From Leptasterias polaris (lineage: Eukaryota; Echinodermata; Asteroidea; Forcipulatida; Asteriidae), in contig JAZGTN010000094.1 in the NCBI GenBank assembly GCA_037783415.1, positions 3,534,001 to 3,598,000 of the forward strand: a stretch of DNA of 64,000 nt, read 5' to 3'. The position numbers and the translations under genes were made by a program. Below the pieces are notes generated by a model, which was not told the origin of the DNA, searched no databases, and saw only the letters and a list, made by a program, of their open reading frames with translations. Below, piece by piece: positions 48,294 to 59,692 of this stretch (positions are counted from its first letter, which is position 1; the number at the start of each line of letters is the position of its first letter).

Positions 48294-50512
48294 TAAACAT
48301 ATATGGATTCAACGTTTTTGAGGAATAATATATACCGTGACAGTTTGTTTTCTGTTTTGCTAACAAGTAGGCACTGTTCAACTGAAGCTTTCACAGGTGC
48401 CTTTTATTGTATCTTTCTTGATAATTTTGTCTAATCAGCATTGAGTTGACAAAATCCAGACGACGGCCCTACATTTAACCTGCAAAAGGATTGTACATTA
48501 CGTTGTCATGGGGTCATGATTTCTAGACAATTCACAATCCACAGTGACATGAATAAGTTTGCATGTTTACTAATTACCCGAATACAAAAGTTGTGTTGTG
48601 TTATATCCAATTCTTGTGCTGCTTCTGGTGCTAAGTTTTTTAATGTGTCACCAGGGCTAGGATACTACCAAAACTACATTGCTCTACAAGACAGGGACAA
48701 ATTTCCGTATCCTGCCACCACTTTTTCATTCGTTATGAAATAAAACAGTATCTAATTTACTCAAATGAGATATTTCTTTTTGTAAAAATTAGTGAAAAAG
48801 TGGTGGCGTGGCAGGATACAGACATTTTTCCCAAGACAGATTTGACACAACAAAAACAGTCAAAGAGACTCACGATTCCCCAGGCTTGTCCCAGTCTCCC
48901 AATTCCATCAATGCTATACATACAGTACAAGTTAGTGTACAAAGTGGTCGAGTAAGCCCTCTCCAGTTCACACAGCAATAAGGTTTATCGCGATTCCAGA
49001 ACCGCAATGCATCATGGGAGGGCATATGGGGCAAATGCATACCGCAGTACACGATGTTTGCAGGCATGGCCTAGGCCCTGTGTAAACTAAAAAAGTGAAC
49101 AAGCTTATGATTTGAACATCGCAACAATTTTATAAACAACACAGTCGGTCGTCAGGCGCCCAGGCTACCGATTTCCCGAGTTGCCCCCTTTTACTACACC
49201 CAACATGCTTGGCAAAACAGCGCCCTCTCTTGGTATTTTGCTAATCGCGATAAACCTTATGATGTGGAACCAGCACCAGCAGCAGAAGCAGCACTAGAAA
49301 TTGAATTGGATAAATAAATAATACAACAAAACTTTTTCTGCTGCTGAATGATGGCTTCCATGGATTGGCATGGTGGAGAACATTTTTGAGGAGTTTTGGT
49401 GACTTTTATATGAATTTATGCACCCCCTCATGGACCATATCCAATCCAAGCAGTTCAAGTGGCATGATGGGTTACTGAAAGTGAAACCAGAGCAAGGACC
49501 AATTATTGCTCTATGCTGCAACCAATGTTTCGTTTTAGTCGGCGCCATTTTCGAAATACTATTTTTTGCGAAACATTAAACTTATTAACTCTGAAAAGCT
49601 GTAGTATGCAGGAGTGTCAGTAAATTAACAAACAAGAAAACATATAAAGATAAGTTATTATCATTAAAATAAAGGAACAATTGTGTAAAATGAAGACAAA
49701 ATGGAAATTTACCTCACAAGTCCCCTTTCTCCTTCTTGTCAAATTCTTGCCTCGTTGAAAAACCAAAGTGCGTGCGCATGAAAGATTTAAAGAGACTGAT
49801 GTCAATTTGGCGCCCTCTTGGGCTAAACAATGAACATGTTCATTCTTTATTTTTCTAAAGCTTTCTTTTTTTTAAGTGATTAGATTTTAATATAATTCTA
49901 AAGTTACTTGTAAATAAGCAATATTTTAAGAGTCTCAGATCTCTAGAGTAATCAAAACTGATGTTTTCATGTTATTTATAGTGAACGTGTAATGTAAACA
50001 AAGCGGGGAAAATTAACACACACAAAATTGAAATAATTAATCAACAATTAAACAAAAAGGAAAGTTCTTATTTTACTTTTGAAGAAAACAAGTAAATGGC
50101 CGAGTACCAAATAATTGCCTGGGAAATTGCCCATATCCTGGATAAAAACACGAATCACATCGTAGTAGAGGGTGTCCTTTCTCATCACTAGGTTTTTGTT
50201 TTGTTCAAAGGTGAACACTAAATGGCTACAACTATAGGTGGACACAATTAAAAAATATATTTTGAAATAATTTCATCTAACACATGCAGATTTGTGTGAA
50301 AATACTTAGTTCATATATTGGTAAAACAAATTGCCAAAGAATAACGTAACCAAAAGCTTGAAGTATTTTTAATTTACTACATACAATGCGATATATGCAA
50401 GTAAGAATATGGATACCACACACTAAAGTTCCAGTATTATTTCAACCGAGGCAAGGTTTTGTCATAGTTGCAAATACAAATTAAAAACTGTGAGTATTTC
50501 CATGTAACTACT
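48294..50512. other. Intergenic DNA
   Basis: Holds an inverted repeat (tccgtatcctgccaccactt at about 48702 and its complement near 48795-48815, loop ~80 bp), probably a small MITE. A minus-strand frame from 49548 with a good start context (aaaATGGCG) has no recognisable domain or donor that could be trusted. Confidence 0.4.
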
Positions 50513-50516
50513 TTAA

Positions 50517-50885
50517 AGGCACTGAACACGTTTGGTAATTGTCAAAGACCAGTATTCTCACTTGGTGTATCCCAACATATATGCTTAAAATAACAAGCCT
50601 GTGAAAATTTAGACTCAATTGGTCATTGAAGTTGCAAGAAAATGATGGAAAAAAACCACCCTTGTTGTACAAATTAGTGTGCTTTCAGATAGGAATAAAA
50701 GGCTTCTGGCCAGAAGTCTTTTATTATTTTAGTGAGAAATTACCTCTTTCTCAAAAACTACGTTACTTCAGAGGGAGTCGTTTCTCACAATGTTTTATAC
50801 TATCAACAGCTCTCCGTTGCTCGTTACCAAGTAAGTTTTTATGCTAATATATATTTTGAGTAATTACCAAACGTGTACAGTGCCT
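50517..50885 (+). mobile_element. TTAA-type MITE, copy 4 (complete)
   Basis: Exact TTAA at 50513-50516 and 50886-50889. The ends are aggcactgaacacgtttggt and accaaacgtgtacagtgcct, a nearly perfect 20-bp TIR. It has a central hairpin around ggcttctggccagaag. This is the best reference copy of the family in the window. Confidence 0.85.
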
Positions 50886-50889
50886 TTAA

Positions 50890-52368
50890 AGAGAGTTGCT
50901 CAGGGTAAATTTAAAACAGGCTCGTCAATATTGAGCGAACGACAAATTCGTGACACAAACTTGAAAATTGACATTTGAACCCTGTATTGACACCACGGGC
51001 TAGCCGTGCGAGAGGAGAACGACGTGACGGACGCAGCTAGCTGTGTGTCATCAGCAGCTCAGTCTAAAAATAGTACGGGGCGCGCGCGCGCGCGGTATTT
51101 GAAACGCTCATTAAATATGCAGCTAGGCTACACTTAGTAGGCCTAGCCTAGCCTAGCCTGCTGCATGCTGCATGCTTGAACAGTGTATACATCATGATCC
51201 AAATACACCTCGTTCACTCTCTTCTGAGTGAACACCTGTCATAAGTGAATTACATTATTTTAAGTTAATGCAGTAAATTATCCCGCTCCAGAAAAATTCA
51301 ATAAATTGCTACACCAAAGTCACCCTATTGGGTCTAGGTGTAAGGCAGGCCAAGGGGTAAAATAAAACGCGAAAAAAACATAGACAGAAATTAAATATGA
51401 ATATTATTTCATTGCCAATAGTGTATGACAGGCCATGAACGATCAAAGAATGTGCACAATAATTTTATGAGTGACAAATATATTTGAGAAACATGTTTGA
51501 CAATGTGTATACGGTCGATCGAACGTGTGGTTTGAAGAAAATGGAGTATTCGCAGTTATACATTTTGACAAGAGTAGGCCTAAAGGTCTAAGCCCGCTTG
51601 TTTTCCTTTTTAGGTCTACAATTATTGTGAAACACAGAGTCTCAAGTCTGCTTTATGAGTCTATGGCGACCAAGGGGAAAACAAACCAATTGGCTTATAG
51701 TGATGACATTAACTGTACATTTTGTACCATTCTAGTGAGCATTGCCGATCTACCAAAATAACTTGTATTATGCAAAATAATCTGTGTATATTAAAATGTG
51801 AATATTCATATCTGCAAATATAAAAAGTAAAATCTTTAATAATTATATAGAACGTATTTCCGAAGTCACAGCTGAGACTGATGTACCCACTTTTATTTCC
51901 TTTAAATTTTGCATGAGGGGTTGAACATATATCTCTCTGGAGAAAGGGTTTTAGAAATATTTTTTACGGAAATGAAAGGCGAAAAGTAATTATTTTAGGC
52001 TATGTATACCATTTAAAAAAACATTATTTAAGAACTTTCTAGACTGCTTTATAGAAAGTTTGAACTTTTAGGGGAAATGGCTATGTATACCATTTAAAAA
52101 CCAACTTTCTAGACTGTTTTATAGAAAGTTTAATTTACTTTGGGGAAATAGGGAAAGACGTAGAAGTCATTTTATGGCTTTGGGTTCACTACTATTATTT
52201 GTTTGAACAAAATTGGATCACCAATCATCTTTCTCTGGAGGGGTTTAGGAATATTGTAGCGGTTTAATCTCCGTCTGCGACCCGGGTCGGTCTCAGCCAA
52301 CGTCAGCGAGCGGTCTGGCTTGAAGGCTGGAGATGACGATCCGTTTTGGCGGCAGTCTACCGCCAGGC
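50890..52368. other. Intergenic DNA with a CpG/GC run
   Basis: (CG)n at about 51080-51094 and cctag/tgcatgc short repeats at 51145-51175. A duplicated gctatgtataccatttaaaa segment lies near 52000 and 52078, and relatives of its flanks occur at 21710 and 54970. Confidence 0.45.
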
Positions 52369-54695
52369 TAGACTTGTTGACAAGTCGTTAATGATGGTCG
52401 CGGTGAGTCGAGTCGCATCTGGTGCTGTCGCGTAAAAGAATGCTCTCGCGAGATCACTGCTCTCGCGCGAAGTTGCTGGCTGCCAACTCTTCTTCGTCAT
52501 TAACGACTTGTGAAACCCGCCGGCGGTTCATATTCATTTATTCATGTACGGACGCAGTGTACATTACGGTTGCTGTAGGAACGATCATGAAGACGAGTCC
52601 ATTTTATCTAAGGGTAGTAGTAATTTTAGTTACTGTAAATGTACTGAATGCTTGCGCTTGAGACATCTGTGGGTGTGTTTTGTGGGTGTTAACTCCTTCA
52701 TTAATTTAGTAACTAAAGAAATAAAGTAAACTTATCTTAAAATTCATTATTATAATAATTGTTTAAGATGTGTGTTTTGCCTCATAAAAATAAATAATGC
52801 CTTCCGTGAATAGTTACTGATCGCTCCAATCATTTAACCCGATGTGTTCTACAGTGATTGTGTGTATTAAGTGTGTATAAACAACAGACACGGAAACCAG
52901 TCAACTCGCCCCCCTAGCAAAGTCGCCAATTTCAAAAAACACATGTACAAAGTCACCAACTACAAAGTCGCCCCTAGCAAAGTCGCCCCCTGACAACAAA
53001 CTCGTCCCCTCTCATAGTCGCCCCTCACAAGGGAATTTAACAAATTTGTGTGATTGGACTACAGGGCTTCGAAAGCTATCTTAAGGGAACAAAAGCTAGC
53101 TATCTTAAGGGAACGAAAGAGGAATTTTGGGGAACAAAATCTCATTGCGAAGGAACGAGAGCGTATATTAAGGGAACGAAAGCATATTTCGGACGAATGA
53201 ACGTATATTTCTGGCAACTAATTCAAAGTCGTATTTTGATGAAACAAACGCTTGTTTTTAGGGAAAGAAATCTCCTTTCGGTGGAAAAAATTCATATTTT
53301 TATAGAACGAAAGCATATTTCGGACGAATGAAAGTATGTTTCGGGCAACTAATTCAAAGTCGTATTTTGATGAATCGAAAGCTTGTTTTCAGGGAAAGAA
53401 ATCTCCTTTCGGTGGAAAAAATTATTTTTATTGAACGAAAGCATATTTAGAGCGAACAAAATTATATTTTGTGCGAACAAAATCATATTTCGAGGAAACG
53501 AATGCGTATCTTTCAGGGAACAAACGCGTATTTCTGGGTAACAAAATCGTATTTCGGGTGGAGAAGGCGTGTTCGAGGGAACAAAAACGTATTTTCTAGG
53601 AAAAATCTATTTTGCTACCTAGAAAAACACAACTTTGTTTACAAATTTAAAAAAATATAATTTTATGTGACAAAATTATATTTTGATTGAATTATATAAT
53701 ATTTTGAGGAAACGAAATGACTTTGTTGGAATTTTGTGTGTCGAGAGTGGAAAAAGAAATTCAGAGTGAGAATTTTTTTTCCACATTTTAATTTGTAATT
53801 TATTTTTCACCTGTTCCTTCAGGGGCTCTGGTTTTGTGTGTTGTTTTTTTTGGGGGGGGGGGGCTCGTTTTTGTCTCACAAATTGTTTAACTTAATTGCA
53901 CCGTCAATATAAGAGTGGTTTTCCTATTTATTGACATAAATCTTATTTAATTTCCAAATCGGGGGAAAGGAACGTACACCGAACATTGAAACGTCACGAT
54001 TTTAAAACAGCGGATTCGATCAGCGAGGTTTACCGACTAACAAACCCGCAATGACAAGGTAGTTGGTGGTCTGGCTCCCTAACCCCTCCCACATGTTCAT
54101 GAGCTTCCAGGTACAGCTATCTCTTGGCATGCTAGGGTAGGGGTTTCGTCATGCTGAGCCCCACCGAGAGAAACTCTGCGCGCCATGGCATGCAGCTACA
54201 CGATTTGCCCGTGTGTTTTACGTCATGTCCCCACACGCTGTGCACTGTCAAACACTGAAATAAAATCTTACGTTCGATTTTTTGTAATTATTTACAAGTT
54301 GTACCCATAATTTGAATACGTATTTTCTTGTGTCAAAATATTCATGAACACAATCACTCTCACCACTCAGTGTTTGGTTTTGATCGTGCATGATCAAAGC
54401 ATGGAGGAAGGAAAGCAACATAAAACTCCATCCAGTACAGGATTTGATGTTTAATATTCATCTACAGTTTGAATATTCATAGATATAACGAAATTGACCA
54501 ATCAGATGCGTCCGTACGAATTCGGCTGAAGTGGCCATAGGCCGTGCACAAACCGCCAGCGGGTTTCACAAGTCGGTAAATGCGACCAGTCGTGAGAGCA
54601 ATAATCTCGCACAGAGCAGCCCTCTCGCGGGATATTGCGAGAAAGCCGTTCCGCTATCACCGCGACAGACATTTAACGACTTGTCCACAAGTCTA
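52369..54695. mobile_element. 2.3-kb long-TIR DNA transposon with inner inverted repeats
   Basis: Outer arms of about 115 bp (52369-52486 and 54583-54695) match the MITE at 2110-2342. The 9-bp direct repeats CCGCCAGGC flank it (52360-52368 and 54696-54704). A second inverted pair, ~31 bp, lies just inside (52498-52528 and 54551-54582; core gacttgtgaaacccgc). The interior is low-complexity repeat, with no transposase seen. Confidence 0.8.
52905..53600 (+). repeat. Degenerate short-period repeats inside the long-TIR element
   Basis: First aaagtcgccccta-like units (52915-53030), then gggaacgaaagcgtatttc-like units of about 20-30 bp. Within the latter a 131-bp segment is tandemly duplicated (53174 and 53305). 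One frame (53050-53331) reads repeated YLKGTK-type blocks, which follows from the DNA repeat. Confidence 0.7.
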
Positions 54696-54704
54696 CCGCC
54701 AGGC

Positions 54705-55376
54705 CCGTAGTGCACCACAGTCAATCAATTCTCACAATAATGTACACCCACACCCAAATGACAGGAAATACAGCAAATGACGGGGACGGACACAGTTATT
54801 ATTTGAGAGCAAAGTGCCCCTCCGTATTTTCCCAAAGTTCTTTAGCGGTTTTTTTAAATATAAAACTTGCCACAAATGTTAATTTTATTCATTTTACAGA
54901 CTTCTACATGACGTTTAACAATTAAAGAGTAAACGGAAACAATGTTCCCTCTCACCCCCATCGGTCCTTTAAATGTAAATGAAAGGTCAAAGGTAATTCT
55001 TTTTAGGATTTTCACCAATAAACAACATTATTGAAGAACTTTCTGAACTGCTTATATGAAAGATTGAATTGTTTTTATTTGTTTTTTGAAATTGTCCATT
55101 AGCAATCTTCCATTATTGATTCCCCCCCCCAAAATGTAAATTGAGTGGAGTGTTCTAACTATTGTCAAAACTAAATGTTGCTATTTTTGAGCCTAAAAAC
55201 CCCTTGAGATAAAAACAAAGTGAGAAGAATTATGCCCAAATCCCAAATCCCTTCCCTCCACATTATGGTTGAAGCGTTTTGGCCTTGGACATCAGCAACT
55301 TTATGTATATTTTGTATGTAACTTTGTGCTTAAACATAGCATTTGCAGCACAGAAACCTGGGTACAAGTTTAGTGT

Positions 55377-55407
<31 letters not shown>

Positions 55408-55780
55408 GGGTAAAGAGGGATGCACCATTTTTTCCTAGGAGGGGCACTACTTGCCAATTAAAACTGGGCACGGACACCAATTGGGGGTGGGGGGCAAGTA
55501 GCTTTAGAATCCGTACACCAACACCAAAAACAAATATAATGCACCTTTAAAAGCCAAATAACTTATTTGGTGGAAGCACAGAACTTATTGAATGTCATTT
55601 TAGGTTAAATTCACTGCTCAAAGTCATCTCTCTTTTTATTTGACACAAATCAAGATATATCGCAGTAACGATATATTTCATATTTTGAAGAATTCTCAAA
55701 TTAATTTTTATTAATAAAATGATACAGTGGTCAATGAACCATTAAAGTCAGATCATATGGTTTAATATTATTTCATCAGG
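54705..55780. other. Intergenic DNA
   Basis: Contains a GT run followed by a 20-base G run (55375-55410). 54955-55075 resembles 51964-52075. No exon was found. Confidence 0.4.
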
Positions 55781-55925
55781 GCTCGATTTCACAAAGAGTT
55801 AAGATTGATCATAAGTGTTTATCCATCGTAGTTGCTTAGCAAAGAGTGATGTCACAATACAAATCACTATGGTAATACTGATAACTCATCTTAAGATGAA
55901 CCTTAGTGCTTTGTGAAATCGACCC
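55781..55925 (-). mobile_element. gggtcgatttcac MITE with 4-bp CAGG duplication
   Basis: 145 bp. The flanks are CAGG at 55777-55780 and 55926-55929. On the minus strand the element begins gggtcgatttcacaaagcac and ends tgtgaaatcgagc. It is nearly identical to 62131-62276. Confidence 0.8.
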
Positions 55926-56332
55926 CAGGTATATGATAACAAATTATGAGATATTTATTTACACTCAACAGCACAAACATCTATTACTTTATGGATTTCC
56001 TACATATACAAATTGATTTGTATGAGATCAAAATTTTAAAATAAGTCAAAAACTAAACTAACGAGAAAAGCAGAAAATATTGCTCATCAATGTTATTTGA
56101 TTAGTGAATCGAGTAGAAAGCAAATTACACAACCAACATTTTGAACAGCAACTGTTTTTAGCCTATAGCACACAACAAGAAAATACATTTTATGTTGTTT
56201 ACCCCTACACCAATGTGTGGAAAGCACCGTATTCTGAATCATGTGGACCACTAGACCACCGAGCATGGATTGGCGAGAGGCCAGCATGAATTTTGTAGTA
56301 TGGACCTGGAAACCAACAAGTAGGGGCCATTT

Positions 56333-56576
56333 CATGGTTCTGCTTACCGTAAGCAACGAATTAGCGCTTATACGAAAGCAGGGAATTCCGCGCTTACATC
56401 AAGTGTATTTCACAGGTAAGCAGGAAATGTTTGCTTGTGCACGGGGGCAGAGTCCACATCACAAGGCATTCTTCGCTTACACAGCTAGCGCGGAAATTTG
56501 GCGTTTGCCCTTTAATCGAAGGACGATGATCGCAAGAGCAGATTTTGGCGGTAAGCAGAGCCATGAAATTGGGCCC
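56333..56576. mobile_element. MITE of the ggggccatttcatgg family
   Basis: The ends ggggccatttcatggttctg and agagccatgaaattgggccc are inverted repeats about 244 bp apart. The interior is rich in gcgcttac/gtaagc motifs. A diverged relative lies at about 58028-58180. Confidence 0.7.
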
Positions 56577-56869
56577 ACACAATGCTCATCACACATCTGT
56601 GCAAGTGTAAAACACAAAATCCAAACATTATAATTCTTTATCCCTGATGCAATACCACATTCTGTAACACATTAACAACGCCAGAATGGAGTTTTACAGA
56701 GTTATTTAAATTAAAAATATTGCAGAGAATCAGTGTCAAGACTGTCACTAGCAATAGAGATCACGTGCCATTTTTGTTTGTTCAACTGAACACAATTCAT
56801 CCGAGTTTAGCGAGTTTGCATAATGTAAGGAATGGGCCCCAATTTGGATTCAGTAACAGAAATTGAAAC

Positions 56870-57140
56870 TACACAATTAAGCAAGACACTTGACTATAAT
56901 TGCTTCTCTTCACACAGGGGTGCAATGCAATGGGTACCTGTGAGGGCAGAGATGGTTCTTGTGGATGATTTAGCTTAGTGCGCTTTGGCAGTACAGGCTG
57001 TATACTCCCCAGGGAGCCGAGATGGTTTCAGGAATGAAATAAATGGCCCAGTGACCAGGGGTAATAATGTGTGAAGTGGCAGTGATCATTCTTTGGAATT
57101 GCGCTATATAAGAGCCGATATTATTATTATTATTAACTAA
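56870..57140 (+). mobile_element. 3' part of a tRNA-derived SINE
   Basis: aattgcttctcttcacacag, gggtacctgtgagggcagag and gatttagcttagtgcgcttt match the copy at 59771. It continues to gcgctatataagagccgata and ends in a TTA-repeat tail (57118-57135). The tRNA head is missing. Confidence 0.7.
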
Positions 57141-57299
57141 GGGTTAAAGTTCTTTATTGAAAATCTGAGAAATCTCATCATGAGATAATATGGTTCAAAG
57201 TATTTGAGAAGTGGCTCATGCGAGGTGGGTCACAAAATCTGACTGATCAATACTTCATTTCGTCCGGTTGTGCATGGACGGCAACTATTTTTGAATATT

Positions 57300-57689
57300 T
57301 GTGTAACATTTCTATGGCTATGGCTATTCTCACTTCTATGGCTATGGCTATTCTCACTTCGTGTATCCCAACATATGCATATAGTAACAAACCTGTGAAA
57401 ATTTGGGCTGAATTGGTCATCGAAGTTGCAAGAAAATAATGAAAGAAGAAACACCCTTGTTGCACAAATTTGTGTGCTTTCAGATGCCTGAAAAGGGCTT
57501 CAGGCCTGAAGTCTTTTTCAGATCCGAATATTTTAGTGAGAAATTACCTCTTTCTCAAAAACTACGTTACTTCAGAGGGAGTCGTTTCTCAAAATGTGTT
57601 ATACTATCAACAGCTCTCCGTTGCTCGTTACCAAGTAAGTTTTTATGCTAATATATATTTTGAGTAATTACCAAACGTGACCAGTGCCT
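57300..57689 (+). mobile_element. TTAA-type MITE, copy 5 (left end damaged)
   Basis: The right end accaaacgtgaccagtgcct is followed by TTAA (57690). The left end is replaced by a 24-bp tandem duplication (tctatggctatggctattct at 57311 and 57335). Confidence 0.72.
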
Positions 57690-57693
57690 TTAA

Positions 57694-59572
57694 TAGCAGT
57701 AACTTGTTAATGAAAAAAATAACCACCAAAAGTGAAAAATGCCAAAGCAGTTGGAATTAGCTAAATATGTGCTACATTAACTACTTACGGCTAAAATGTA
57801 ATAAATATGAAACAGAATCTGAATCATGTTCCAAATATTGTAATGCCATCACAAACAATAACCAACTACACATATTACTACATTACAAACTAAACCACAG
57901 TTTAAAAACGGCAAAAAAACTATCGAAAGAAACTTAATGAACAACCCTTCCCCCAACAAAAAGTAAATGCAATAGTTCCCCCTTTCCTACATTCTTGAAG
58001 GCCACACTGGCCATTGAATTGGTAACCCTAGGCCCATTTGTCATGGCGCTGCTAACCGTGTAATCTTGCACTTATGGAATATCATTCTGCGCTTCATTGC
58101 TGCACTAGCTGTGTAAAGCAAGGAATGCTAACAAAAGGTTCATGTTAAGCGCTGATTTTTTCGCTTACAGTATGCAGAGCGTTGACCTTTGTGCACCTTC
58201 AAATTTGATACTTCTCAACACGATGACGTCTTAATTAAAGTGCCCTGTTTTTGCCATGGATATAGAGTTTTAATCTCAGTTTCTTCAAAAAATATATATC
58301 AAGAAATCAAGTAATACACCACAAGGGAAACCACAAACCAAAAAATAAATGTGTGAACCGTTTGAGGTCCTTTTGAAACACACTGACCAAAACTGAAGGA
58401 AACTATTTTGTGACAAAGTAACTATTTTGTGACAATGCAAATGCTAACGCTCTTTTGAAATTAAAGTAAGTAGATTTGGGCAACGTCCAGGATTTTGTTG
58501 TTACCGTTTCCCATAATTTTAAATTTGTTAATGCTGTAACTTGTAATGCTATCTGATCTTTGGGTCACTATGCAATTATAATGTTAATAGAATATATACA
58601 AGTACCAATATAAAACAATTCCACAACCTTTTTGGGGGAGATATCTTAAGCATGGTGCAGATTCAGGTCTGTATAAAACTCTGTATAATCACAAAACGTT
58701 TGATTGCATCTTGTCTTTTTTCAACAATCTTGCAACAGCAGAGGTATAAAATATTAAGTGTACAAAATTGTATACTCTATTTTGTCCAGAAAGTGAGAGC
58801 TGATTTTGTACCATGCCTTAACAGGACTGCGATCCTTTTTAATGGCTACATGAATAATACATTTTTTTAAAGGACGCAACATCTTTAACCGCGAGACATT
58901 TTACCTTGCTGGGCATACTAAATACTACATTTTTAATGTACAGCTATGATCAACCAATGAATACGATATTCATCCAAATCACACTACGAGAAAGGTCCAT
59001 TAAAGAATTTTCGAGTTTGGCCACAAAACCTCGGAAAGCATACATCGGATTACTTGAGTAATTAAACTTAATTGATGAGCAGTTTATCTGCCTGGGGCAG
59101 TCAGCAGCCCTACTGGTTTGTGCACAATCCAATTAAGTCCACTGTTTGGTAAAGGAAATATATGGAGATAACAGGTGTGAGTTGCCAGACAAAATAATGT
59201 GTTATTTTAGCCTCTTTCTTTAGTGGAGCTTTCCCATAATGCATGACGACATCACCCATGATCATCTGATGGCTATTCACCTGATGCCATCTTTAAAATA
59301 AATACTTGTAAGACTGGTTGTCTATTGACCTCTTGCACAATACATATTGCGCGTCTATTGTTTCTGCCATTTTGGTAGCTAATTACTACGCCGACATTTT
59401 GACTCTCAAAATGGCGGCAAAGATAGGCGCGTGTAAGTGCATCGTGAAATGGGTCAATAGGTTTTGGTATTCATAATTCATCAGAAGCTGTTGGATTCTG
59501 ATAGATTTAGGAAAGATTCCTGCAAGAAAAATATATATTGCTTGATTAGCTTAACCTGGCGCTGTATCACGA
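57694..59572. other. Intergenic DNA downstream of gene 2
   Basis: A diverged MITE lies at about 58028-58180 (ttgtcatggcgctgcta...). No coding exon was found. Confidence 0.4.
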
Positions 59573-59692
59573 CTAGTAAGTTGGATTGTAGGCCGTGTTT
59601 TCGTTACTAGCCGTGGACTTGTTCTGACGCCACCTCTTGAAGTTCAGATAAACACTGGCTCCGAAAGACAACATAGCAATGAAGCCAAACAC
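59573..59692 (-). CDS. Gene 2 coding exon 4 with stop
   Basis: Codes residues 130-168 (VFGFIAMLSFGAS... to ...TAYNPTY) and ends in TAG (59573-59575). The acceptor is CTGCAG. No AATAAA was seen in the first 600 bp downstream; an ATTAAA-type signal near 58930 is the best weak candidate. Confidence 0.83.
   Translation of the reverse strand: MFGFIAMLSFGASVYLNFKRWRQNKSTASNENTAYNPTY

Noticed and set aside
49294..49548. 84-codon minus-strand frame with aaaATGGCG start
   Set aside because: No domain, no supported donor and no downstream exon found.
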